Positions 1 to 9,540 of a stretch of 64,000 bases of DNA are shown piece after piece. This DNA is from Pomphorhynchus laevis (Eukaryota; Acanthocephala; Palaeacanthocephala; Echinorhynchida; Pomphorhynchidae), in NCBI GenBank assembly GCA_012934845.2, contig WNNJ02003401.1:62001-126000 (forward strand), written 5' to 3'. Position 1 is the first letter of the stretch. Every line of letters begins with the position of its first letter. A program made the position numbers and the translations under genes. Under the pieces are notes generated by a model, which saw only the letters and a list, made by a program, of their open reading frames with translations, was not told the origin of the DNA and did no database searches.

Positions 1-20
1 TATTATAAAAGCACAAATAC

Positions 21-3000
21 CATTTTATCGATTTGTTCATTTAGGCGTCGAATATCAAAAACAGCATCTTTGAAATTGCGAGACAAAATATTAACTGTTA
101 ATTTACCCCAAAGGCAGTTTAAATAGATATCACGTGTCTGCGGTAACTAAATCAACCGACAAACATAAGTATACAAAACGTCTGAAAATTGTACCAAAGA
201 TTTGCATATTTCTAGACAGCTGTTTGCCGTGTTTAACATTCCGCATTTAAACGAAAATTGTGCGAGATTGTACATTTTCTGCAAAATCGAATCATCTAAC
301 TAAAAAAAGAAAAATTTAAAGTAGATAAAACAAAGATATTTACAAAACCTGATATGACGTCTTTAGATGGCTCCAAAGATCGCAATCTCTTAATACAAAG
401 TTTGTCAAAAAAATCTAGATTATGAATTCATATACTTTGGCAATTGACTGTCTTCGCTTGTTTCCTCGGCGTATATATCGGTAAATTCTCGAATTTCATC
501 GTACATGCTTGCATATGTTCGCTTTGATTCTTGCATCCGCTTTCCAAATTCTTTATAAATTAAATTAAAAGTAAAATTACATATGGTTATACATGTATCG
601 ATAAAGAGAAAGGGTATTAAGTGATATTTTCGCATGGAGAAAATGAATAATTAACAAGCTATTAAGATAAAAATCCGTAAAATGACAAATTACAAAAAAT
701 AAATGAATTTGAAATGTTTATATTAATAAATAAACTACGACTGTATTTATATTAATTATTAATTTACATTAAATTCAATATATTTATATAGCTGTCTAAT
801 ATGTAGGTATCAAAAGCTCTTAATGCAATACTGATTTTTAATGAAAAAAGCTAAAACCCATACATTTTTAAAATATGCATTTTAAAACCAAGCAACAATG
901 AATATACCGAGCAACAATAAAATCAAGCAACAATAAAATATACAGCGAGGATCACATCTATTAGTACATATAGAACCTTATTAATTCAGAAAAATGTTAC
1001 CAAAGTATTACTACGGGAATCATCTATTTAAATAAAGCTTTTTGGTTGTGCAAAAGTGCGAAATCAAAGGCTGTGATTTTAAAATGTGCATTAACTAACT
1101 TCTAGTTGAGCAGCTAGATCACAATAGACAAATACGAAACATCAAAAAAGTGACTTGTACTTTATACCAAATCAAAAATTCACTTTTAATCATCGTAAAA
1201 AGTTAGTCTTATAATACGTACTCAACACGTATTTGGCTTTGCTGCTATGTTGGGTAGAAGAGTTAAGGGCCGAAACCTGATAACATAGCAGTTCCTCCTG
1301 ATGACCTCTAATTATTATTCTGATACAACGTCTGTTATTTATTAGTCGATTCATAAAAATTGACTGTTATTTAAATTTCACAAAATTATCAAAATTAAGA
1401 TTTTCGCAGTTGCATTCAGTTTCTATAATGTTAATAACAATAATTAATAACTGTCTTATGCACATTAATAATGTCTTATGCCTTATTAATCTAATTAATG
1501 TATTAATCTCTCGTTCTAAAGATGATTAATTTTACCATCTTTAATTATTAAATGTTATTAACAAATCATTTTATTATACAATAAAGATAATTGGTTTAAA
1601 CAACTAATTATTATATCAAACAAGAACAAAAGCTCGTAATTGACTAAATCGAATAAAGCTATCGAGAATCTGATAGAATACTGTATTTAAAAATATTCGA
1701 CTGCTGATATTTAAGAAAAAGTGCATAATGAACTTTATAAATAATTCATATTGTATATGATGTATATTAATAAATTAATATTATATATTAATATTATATA
1801 TTTAGATAAATAAATACTTCAAATATAAAATATAATAATAGATAAAAATATATGAAAATACTATTTTGTAATTTTGCTGTCAAATATAATATTTTAGATA
1901 AGTATTTAATTGCACAATTTATATTTTATAATAACTTTTGTAAAAAGTTATTTAAAAAAACTGTTTAATGAAGTACAAATATACTTCATGTGATTTATTA
2001 AACGGCATTTTAAACGTTTCCAACATTTAAATAACAATTTATTGCTAGTATAAAAAATAGTTATGAACTCTAAAATAGATTGAAGCCGATCAGAACGTTC
2101 GTGTCAGGCAGATATTTTTAATAAAATAAGTAGAGGTTAAATTGAGTTCGCAGTGATCACAATTAATATTGAATAATTATTAAGTCACGTCGATTGTAAC
2201 ATATTTGATAGAACATCATGTTTTATTTCTACCTGTAGCAATTATGCTACAAATACGATATGAAAATAATATATGAAACAAAAACAAGAGTCAATAAAAA
2301 ATTTTAAGAGTTCGAATTTTCGCTATTAACAGTTTATATTTGTAAGTTTTTTTGGCAAAGTTAACAAATATTTTAAAAATAAATTTGTTATGACAAATAG
2401 ATACGTGTTGAAAACAATTTCAGTTAATTTCCAATTCAACATGAGTCATTTATAAATCTATAACAAAAAATAACAATAAATTAGGTTTTAAGTTCTATAT
2501 TTTGATAGTTAAGGCAGTTTGGTAAACGCTTTAATAGTTGAAACAGTTAAGTTTTGTCTTAAAGAAATACAGAATTATTGCAAAAAAGAACGATTTCCAA
2601 GTGAATCCTTATTTTTCTGTTTTACTAAAAGGTTATTGTCAGCCTTAATATTAAATCTAATGACAATCGAAACGATTGTTCGTTAAATAAAGTTTCTTCT
2701 TCATATCAAATATAGACAATTAATTAATTTTTAATCAATCCAATTAATTTTGTCAATAATTAGAGACAATTCTTATCAATTAAAACTAGGACTACAAGTT
2801 ACACTGAGTTATGAAGACAACTTATACATGAATTTAAAGATCAAGCGACATCATTTGATTTCGAATTCAAAATCGGAATGATGACCGTTGTTTCATTCCA
2901 CACATTCGGACTGAACTTTTAAATATAGATAAAATTTAGTCAAGTTTTCTTTGGCAATTTATTTAAAAAAACGTTATATATATTTAAACGTAATGTGTAA

Positions 3001-5087
3001 GGAATGCCTGCGTATGGCGAACCGTTGCCTGGGATCATTTGAAGAAATTCTGTAATATTCTACATAAGAATAGATAACCAGGTTACGAAGGAGAAAATTT
3101 AGTAAAAGAACGAACGTTTCGAATTTATCCAAAATAGATAAATCCGAAACGATTGTTATTTAAATAAATTTTCTCCTTCATAGCCTGGTTATCTATTCTA
3201 TATGTTAAATCGAATCAGCTAACTGAGTCAACGTATTTTATATTATTAAAAGAACAAAAAAGTATTTTTATATTATTTTATATATTTATTATAATGTATT
3301 TTTATATTATTTATATAATTTAATTATTTTATATTAAAATTATGTCAGATTTTCTACAATTTATATTGTAAAAAATTTAATAATTAAATAATAAAATAAA
3401 TAATTGTTATAAGATTTTTTATAATTTAAATCAAGTTAAAATAAAAATTAAAATTTAAAATAAATGTCATTTTTTATGAATTGACTAATAAATAATATCA
3501 ATTAAAATATAATAAAAATATATAAATATAAATAATAAAATATATATATTTTATAATATTATATAAAATATATAATATAAATAATAAATAGCATACGATG
3601 TATTCGAATAAGAAATAGAGGTCATCATAAGGAACTGCTAAGTTACAGGGATCTAATAAATCTAATATATTTCGCTAGTGTTACTAGCGATATATCAAAA
3701 TAATTTTGACTTTCAATTTTACCTGATCGTTTTTGAATATTTAAAATACAGATCGGAATTGATATATGTTTTATTAATTTTTATGATGAGTATTTTTATT
3801 AGGAATTTACACAAAAATATGACACTATGAGTTATATTTACTTTTGCATTTTTTAAATCTTCGACTTTTAGTAATATTTTTTTACGTAAACGACATGGCC
3901 ATAAAAAAAGGAAATCGATTTTTAGATCTGGAAGAATTTGAATACTTGATTAAATACTTTAATCTTTAAGTTTATTTTAGAAACAATGTTTCTAATTTCT
4001 GAAGATGCTAGTGTTACTAGCAAAATATCAAAATAATTTTGTATTTCAATTATAGCTAATTGTTCCTGAATATTTATTATTTTGCTAATATTATAATATT
4101 GTAATTATTTGTAATATATAGGCGTTATAGTCATTATAAAACATACGAATATAAGTTAATATATAAGGTTTATTTATAATACGTATAAAGAAAAATAAAG
4201 ATAAATATTTAATAATTATATAAGATTTATACAATTTATCAAGTTAACATAAAAAATGGAAATCTAAAATAAAGTCAATTTTTAAAAATTGATTAATAAA
4301 TAACAGACGATGTATCAGAATAATGATTAGAGGTCAGGTTTCGGCCCCTACACCTCGACTCAACATAGCAGTGGGGCCAAATACGTGCAAATGGCGTATT
4401 TCCTCTGATTAAATTTAATTATCTGGTAAATATTATCTATATTCATTTATTCAATCGACTATATCGGTTACTAAATCAAATGACTAAGTCAAAAACTGCA
4501 CATCGTCTACTAATTGTAAAAACAGCTATTCGAATAAAGAGTAAAAAAATTAAATATTAATTAAATAATTAATTTATAATAAAATTTAAACTTTCAATAC
4601 GGAGCTTATCAAAAACTTATTTATAATCGTGAATTTTATGCAGAAGAATATCAAACTATTTCAAAGTGTTATAAATGTTTTATCTTTTATTTATCAAAGT
4701 CTTATAAATGTTTTTTTTCCTAAAAATCGCTGGTTTTACAAGCCAACGATTTTTAGGAAATTAAATATTTTTAATTATTTTAGATTAAGTAAAATTACTA
4801 AAAAAATTGGTCGTTGACGATCAAATGAATATATATTCTTACTCTCTACTACGTTTTCATCCAAGTGAAGATCGTCGGCCAGCTTAGACTTTTCATCATT
4901 TCGCTCTGTGAGTTCAAGCAGTTGAAATTTTAGTCGCATTAGGGAATTAGTGTCATACAGCTGGAAAGAAAATGGAATTAAACTCAAAATTAAAAAGTAC
5001 CTTGTTGTCCATCATGTAATCTACTATCAGTAATATTAGTTGTGGATCGCATTGCGTGATAAATTTTTCAAATATCTTAATATTCAT
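21..5087 (-). CDS. EIF3E: eIF3 subunit e homolog, six exons, 3' part outside window
   Basis: Subunit e of translation initiation factor 3, a cytosolic PCI-domain protein. Exons (minus order): 5001-5087, 4843-4960, 436-550, 349-388, 180-299, 21-137, giving 199 codons in a consistent frame; a donor at 19-20 says it continues past the left edge. Introns are 40, 4292, 47, 49 and 42 nt. Residues about 14-47 align without gaps to the eIF3e N-terminus (DP.L....DYM....LYD...LM..K..LL). Exons 4-5 match the segment ending Y..A.F....CG, and exon 6 matches the conserved LWGKL block. The ATG at 5087 is preceded directly by TTTGCAG, so a 5' UTR intron or a spliced leader is likely. Identity to known eIF3e is low (roughly 30 percent by eye), but co-linearity over all six exons makes the call firm. 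The long intron holds several dispersed repeats. Confidence 0.88.
640..3060. other. AT-rich intron sequence of the eIF3e gene, no gene seen
   Basis: This is most of the 4.3-kb second intron. I see no coding exon in it. It holds one complete foldback repeat (1190-1375, listed separately) and, at 2670-2706, a segment related to the right arm of the hairpin at 3065-3220. The rest is A/T-rich with short runs and no clear structure. Confidence 0.5.
1190..1375 (+). repeat. Foldback repeat family 1, copy a
   Basis: One of five copies of a 200-odd-bp dispersed repeat (others near 3590, 4255, 21252 and 49970). The family has a CGTATTTGGC block, a central GGGCCGAAACCTGAT block and a TTATTTATTAGTC right end. 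It is partly self-complementary: CTGCTATGTT on the left pairs with AACATAGCAG on the right. No coding capacity, so a non-autonomous foldback or MITE-like element. Confidence 0.7.
3065..3220. repeat. Long imperfect hairpin, about 155 bp
   Basis: Outer arms of about 37 bp start AGAATAGATAACCAGG and return as CCTGGTTATCTATTCT. Inner arms of about 21 bp around a short spacer carry CGTTTCG and CGAAACG. Nearly the whole element folds on itself, with few mismatches. A piece related to the right arm lies at 2670-2706. The sequence just right of it (TCAGCTAACTGAGT, near 3213) recurs near 41052, so it may be part of a larger dispersed element. Confidence 0.7.
3590..3655 (-). repeat. Foldback repeat family 1, copy b (partial)
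   Basis: Read on the minus strand this matches the right part of the family at 1190-1375: AGCAGTTCCT, TGATGACCTCT and the TATTTATT end. The left half of the element is absent. Confidence 0.55.
3665..3745 (+). repeat. CTAG-hairpin repeat, copy a
   Basis: CGCTAGTGTTACTAGCG forms a perfect 6-bp hairpin followed by ATATCAAAATAATTTTG. The same string recurs at 3998-4075 and, inverted, at 7082-7118 in the 3' region of a Penelope-like element. It is probably a piece of a Penelope-like terminal region. Confidence 0.5.
3998..4075 (+). repeat. CTAG-hairpin repeat, copy b
   Basis: Second copy of the repeat at 3665. Here the hairpin is preceded by CTGAAGA, giving the pattern CTGAAGA, hairpin, (G)AAA that also occurs downstream of the Penelope-like element at 7082-7118. 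The following 50 bases (ATATCAAAATAATTTTG onward) align with copy a. Confidence 0.5.
4255..4440 (-). repeat. Foldback repeat family 1, copy c
   Basis: Read on the minus strand this is nearly complete. It starts CAGAGGAAATACG, passes through GTATTTGGCCCC and GGGGCCGAAACCTGA, and ends TTATTTATTAATC. It lies opposite in orientation to copy a within the same intron. Confidence 0.7.
4705..4755. repeat. Perfect-arm palindrome
   Basis: CCTAAAAATCG and CGATTTTTAGG are complementary arms around a 15-nt spacer, inside the eIF3e intron. It is one of many such short palindromes in the non-coding parts of the window. Confidence 0.6.
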
Positions 5088-5276
5088 CTGCAAATTTAAA
5101 TTCCGCATCACATCAAAACTCAAGAATACACAAGACCGAAACACCAAAATTTGATTGAATTTCACAAGCAATTTATAAATTTAAAAATAAAATTATTAAG
5201 GACTTAAAATTTTAAATTGTTGAATAAATAATTAAATTTTAAATAAATTTAAAATTTATATAAATTTTTAATTATT

Positions 5277-5450
5277 GCTGAAACAGACGCGTCTGATAAA
5301 GCTATAACTGCAATTTTGAACCAATATGATAGATTAATTGCTTTTTGTTCTAAATCACTTAAACCTGCTCAGCGACAAGCACATGTTATCGATGGACAAG
5401 CAACTGCTATCATAGAAATAAAATTATATTCTAATTCGGAATCGTTTTAA
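5277..5450 (+). mobile_element. Fossil scrap of a Ty3/Gypsy-type RNase H region
   Basis: A plus-strand frame reads ETDASDKAI followed by IAFCSKSLKPAQ, the recognisable start of the RNase H region of Ty3/Gypsy-like LTR retrotransposons. Only about 55 residues remain and no terminal repeats or other domains were found around it. An old, broken fragment. It is unrelated in position to the larger element at 26.5-29.6 kb. Confidence 0.65.
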
Positions 5451-5741
5451 TATTGATGACTGACCCGCGTTTATTGGTATTAATGTTTAACGGAAAGCAT
5501 TAAAACAAAATGAAGAGTAAAAAAGTGAGCAAGAACTTTTGAATTAACCTAAAATTAAGAAACAAACTACATATTAATAGTTTAATAATAGTAATTAATA
5601 GAAGTACGTAGATTTTCAAATTTAAGGTTAAACCTTCTTTTTCCAACGTTGATTTAATTAAAAATCGTAAATGATTTTAATTAAATTCGCAATTTAATTA
5701 AAATCAATTAATGAGGAAGTATTTCATTCAATCGAATTTTA

Positions 5742-6294
5742 ATAATAATAATAATACAAATTTATTTAATGTGGCAAATGCGTACAAGCTGTACGCTTAC
5801 AAGTCCACAAACAAAAATGAGAAAGTCAAGCAGTTAAATTGTTCAGATGGGATCGGATTTGTCGTTTGAAGCACTGCAGGGAAGTTGATTGGCGTATATG
5901 AATGGGCAGATGATTCCACGATAGAGGAGCAGCCACCAGGAAGGAGCGGAGTCCAAAGGAGGTAGAGTAGTTTGGGACATGTAAAAGAAGGGAATTACAG
6001 GAACGCAAGGAACAGTAAACAGGACGGGAATTATCAAGAAAAGGAAGGTTGAGAAATGAAGGGGTATGAAAAGTTACAAGGCGGAAAGCAACGATAAGAA
6101 GACGAATTTGAACACGACAATAAATTGTAGGCAAATCGAGAGAAGCAAGATGGTAGGATGTGTGATCAAAACGACGAAGACGGAGGAGAATTCGGACAGC
6201 TGCGTTGACGATGCGTTGTAGGGGAAGAAGAGTGGATTTAGGTGAGTTGGAAAATAGACTAAGACAATAATCGAGTCTAGAAAAAAGGAGAGAA
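5742..6294 (-). mobile_element. L2-like LINE (family A), 5'-truncated copy
   Basis: Minus-strand frames encode the C-terminal part of an L2-like ORF2 (LNLPFLDNSRPV, LLLHVPNYSTSFGLRSF, SWNHLPI). The 3' end is the family-A tail GTGGCAAATGCGTAC... (read from the plus strand) with a (TAA)n microsatellite at 5742-5756. It is inserted in the ribozyme array; its 5' end stops near 6294 at GGAGAGAA. It has no complete ORF and is close in sequence to the copies at 8640 and 36474. Confidence 0.85.
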
Positions 6295-6335
6295 AGCAGA
6301 CGTCTGCTTTATGTCAATAAAGCAGACGACTCTAG
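6295..6335. repeat. Palindrome at LINE 5' junction
   Basis: CGTCTGCTTTA (6301-6311) and TAAAGCAGACG (6318-6328) form an 11-bp perfect hairpin right beside the truncated 5' end of the family-A LINE, where the array sequence resumes. Confidence 0.55.
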
Positions 6336-6371
6336 TGATCGTCAGCCAACATTAAATGTGAAATGTTGTTA

Positions 6372-6427
6372 TTATATCAGTAGCTGATGAGCTCCATCAA
6401 TACTGAAATGTTGCGTACTGCTGTTGG
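6372..6427 (+). ncRNA. Type I hammerhead ribozyme motif, array copy 1
   Basis: Stem I 5' strand CAGTAG (6378-6383) is followed by core CTGATGA (6384-6390), a weakened stem II region (6391-6404), GAAA (6405-6408), a 3-bp stem III (ATG, loop TTG, CGT) with A6417 as the residue before the cut, and stem I 3' strand CTGCTG (6418-6423). CAGTAG and CTGCTG give six consecutive pairs with one G-U. Stem II keeps only the G-U closing pair and one A-U pair, so this copy has probably lost activity. The open stem is stem I, hence type I. Confidence 0.7.
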
Positions 6428-6737
6428 CTTATAGATAGGATTAAAGTAGCGTACAGAATGAAGTCATCAAAATTTTAATGGTAACAATGACTGCGCAGGT
6501 ATATCAACTTAAAATTAGTAAACAAACTATACATATCTAGGGAAAATAGGTAGGTTTCCAAATTGAAGGTTGCACCTTCCCCTACCAACGCTGACTTAAT
6601 TTGAAATCAGAAATTATTTAAACTAAATTTGTAAAATGTAATACGAAAGTCTGTTATTAAATCTAATTGCCAATAAAGTAAACGAGTCGAGTGATTGTGA
6701 GCCAACATTAAAAGGTCTGAAAAGTGAAACGTAGGTA

Positions 6738-6793
6738 TTGGATCAGTAGCTGATTAGGTCCACCAATAATGAAATGTAGCGTATTGCTGCTGG
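6738..6793 (+). ncRNA. Type I hammerhead ribozyme motif, array copy 2 (decayed)
   Basis: Same layout as copy 1, 366 bp further on: CAGTAG (6744-6749), CTGATTA where the core needs CTGATGA (6750-6756), GGTCCACCAATAAT as stem II, GAAA (6771-6774), ATG, TAG, CGT as stem III, then A6783 and TTGCTG. The core substitution and the weak stem II suggest it no longer cleaves. The two copies together suggest an ancestral stem II beginning GGT and ending ACC. Confidence 0.65.
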
Positions 6794-7019
6794 CTTCTAG
6801 ATAGGATTTAAGCAACGTGTAGGAAGTCATAAAGTAGCGTGCAGAAAAAAATAGTCATCAAAATTTAAATGGTATTGACAATGTCATCAAAAAGATCGAT
6901 TGTAATAATGAATGTGCACTTAAATTAGCTTTTAATTAAGAAAACATTCGATAAGAAATGTGCGAATAGTTGATGTAAAAGTTACAATTAATGAATTTGT
7001 CAAGAACTTTTTAAATAGT

Positions 7020-7118
7020 TGATACTGATCTATTATTGATAAGGAATTATTAAAACTGGATCAAAGAAAAGATTTTTTTGATATTTCGCTAACTTCTGAT
7101 AGCATCTTCAGAAAAATA
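7020..7118. repeat. Dispersed repeat and CTGAAGA-hairpin motif
   Basis: 7020-7075 (TTGATACTGATCTATTATTG... GGATCAAAGAAAAGA) matches 30513-30575. Directly after it, on the minus strand, comes CTGAAGATGCTATCAGAAG followed by TTAGCGAAATATC: a 4-5-bp hairpin between CTGAAGA and GAAA. It lies 3' of the Penelope-like ORF at 7375-8605 and could belong to its terminal region. Confidence 0.5.
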
Positions 7119-7374
7119 TAATGTTTTTTAAAATGACGTTTTTATAAAAAATAAAACGATCGCGGCCATTTTCTTTGAGTCGGTTTTACTGTTATTAGCG
7201 ATGAACAGCTGCTTTCAGTGTTGGTTGAATTGTGACACGATTTCAGTATTGCTTGAAGGCACACAAAACGCAATAAAAAAGAGGTGATTCAAAATAGTTT
7301 AGAAACAAAACAAAAATAATAACCATAATATTTTAATTCAAAATAAATAATTTATAAAAATAAAATACAGAAAA

Positions 7375-8605
7375 TTATTTAAACACAAAAATCGTTAACA
7401 ACATCTTTACAAAATATTAAACATTACGTCAGGTTTATTATTCGGCATAATAATATTGGAACTTTTATGAATGTAATAAGCCTCAAGAATTTTTCTATTT
7501 AAACAATTGTTTTTTTTGCTAAAACAACAGTATTATAATCAATTTTGTGATCTAAATTTAAACTATGGTCTACAATAGCGCTACTGAGACCATTTTTGGG
7601 TGTGTATTTGTGTTGTTTTAATCTAGTCTCTAATGGTTGGCCTGTTCGATTCACATATATTTTATCGCATTCTAAACAAGAAATTTTCTAGACAACTCCG
7701 TTATCATGTTTACTATTACCCAAAACAATATTTGAAGTATTAAATGTTTTATAGTTTGAAACAAATCATTTGAAATTAATATTCCAAAAAATATTTATAA
7801 GTGGTAATCCTTTGTATTTCTTTTCTCTATAGGGACAAAAACATGTTTATTCGTTTTAATACTTTTGTAGGAAGCCTTTTTAATTGCCCATGATGGAAAA
7901 CCTTTTTATCTAATATAATTCTAATTATCTTATTATTTGTTTTAAGTTCATTTATATCGGAAGCAATCATCTTACTTCGTAAAAACAAAGAATTGACAGC
8001 AGATATTTTCCAAGGTATTGGGACATTGCTATTCTACGAAACAATATTTAAATTATTTAAATTTTTATAATAAACGGATGTTTTTAAAATATCATTTGAT
8101 GTTCTACTAACGACGACATCTAAAATTGTTAATCTATAATCTTTTGTTTGTGAGTCTTTCTTTTTTTCTTTACTTTTTGTTTTTAACTGTGCAACTATGA
8201 GCTTTGCTCGTCTGTTTGTCGAAATAATAATAATCTAATTCTAATTCTATTGTCCACTGGATATTTTCATCAAAACAATTTACTGCTCTTAATATGTCCT
8301 GTACATCAATTGTGTTATCAATAATAGCAAACGTATTATCGACATGTCTAATCCACATAACAATTCAATCCATCTTAGTGATATTATTCAATTCACAATT
8401 TCTCATATATAATTCACTAAGAATGGATGCTATAAAATAAGCAATTCGATCAACTATTCAAAGCAAAGTTTAAAGGAATCATCCTAATTTTCCTAACATA
8501 GTTCTGTAGTTAGCTCAATAGCTTTATTTGTGGGCACATTAGTGAACATCGAAACGATGTCAAAACTAATCATCATTTTACCCGTTGCATTTACGGATCA
8601 TTTGA
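7375..8605 (-). mobile_element. Canonical Penelope-like element, RT then GIY-YIG, degenerate
   Basis: Reading the minus strand from 8600 down: RT motif A (MISFDIVSMFTNVP) near 8570, RT motif C in the form IRHVDNTFAII near 8350, the following ILDVVVSR and YLNNNSNVP-like region, then a C-terminal GIY-YIG endonuclease near 7690-7520 (CLECDKIYVNRTGQPLETR, HKYTPKNG). The RT-then-endonuclease order is that of canonical Penelope/Neptune elements. Several in-frame stops and shifts show it is dead. A 100-bp piece of the same 3' end recurs at 55300-55404. Confidence 0.8.
8170..8358 (-). pseudogene. Penelope-like RT fragment, palm end
   Basis: An open stretch in the RT of the element above. It carries the catalytic-box relative RHVDN (usual form Y/R-VDD) followed by FDENIQWTIELE, as in Penelope-like RTs. 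The change of the second catalytic Asp to Asn would itself inactivate the enzyme. Confidence 0.75.
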
Positions 8606-9540
8606 GATAAATGAATTCCATCCTTAACATGGGAAAAATGGGATATATTACCCACTGTACTATGGTTTTCTTCATATCTATCAAACCGTACTTCCTTGTT
8701 ATGCAATATGCTGATGACATTCTCATCTATGCTCATGCACCTGTTTATCGTATTCACGATCTTAGTGTTTCTGTTTCCGACTGTCTTGTCTCAATTTTCA
8801 ATCATCTTTCTTCCCTTCGCCTTTCTCTGAATCCTGATAAATCCAAAATTATGTGGATCCTACCTCGACGCCTCGGCTTCGAACCTCCCTCCGTATCATT
8901 AAATTCTATAATTCTTCCAATCGTTGATAATCTCGTTTTCCTAGGCTTCCATTTTGACAACCGACTTTCACTTAAACCTTTCGTTAGAGATAAAGTACGC
9001 TCATCTACTTTGATACTTCGCAACCTCCGTCAAGTTCTTAGATTGATCGATTTCCCTTCTTGTATAACTCTCATATCTTCTCTCCTTTTTTCTAGATTCG
9101 ATTATTGTCTTAGTCTATTTTCCAACTCACCTGAATCCACTCTTCTTCCCCTACAACGCAGCCGTCCGAATTCTCTTCCGTCTTCGTTGTTTTGATCATA
9201 CATCCTACCATCTTGTTTCTCTCGATTTGCGAATACTTTATTGTCGTGTTCAAATTCGTCTTCTTATCGTTGCTTTCCGCCTTGTAACTTTTCATACCAC
9301 TTCATTTCTCAACCTTCCTTTTCTTGATAATTCTCGTCCTGTTTTCTGTTCCTTGCGTTCCTGTAATTCCCTTCTTTTACATGTCCCAAACTACTCTACC
9401 TCCTTTGGACTCCGCTCCTTCCTGGTAGCTGCTCCTCTATCGTGGAACCATCTGCCCATTTATATACGCCAATCAACTTCCTTGCAGTGCTTCAAACGAC
9501 AAATCCGATCCCATTTAAACAATTTATCTGTTTGACTTTT

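Larger units (their letters stand above)
5530..6965 (+). repeat. Tandem array of ~366-bp hammerhead-bearing units (retrozyme-like)
   Basis: At least two and a half head-to-tail units. The block AACTTAAAATTAG..AACAAACTA through TTTAAATT occurs at 5533-5700 and 6505-6640, and the block GCCAACATTAAA..CAGTAGCTGAT occurs near 6340-6430 and 6700-6795. The spacing between equivalent predicted cleavage sites (after 6417 and after 6783) is exactly 366. The first unit is split by an L2-like LINE at 5742-6294. There is no ORF. Small tandem units each with a hammerhead ribozyme are what defines retrozymes. The right end is near 6965, where similarity fades. No target duplication was recognised. Confidence 0.7.

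Noticed and set aside
415-435. A 21-nt intron in eIF3e (GTATATG...ATCTAG)
   Set aside because: The frame after it meets a stop. A 47-nt intron ending at TATTAAG (389-435) keeps the frame and gives a gap-free match to eIF3e over the following 30 residues.
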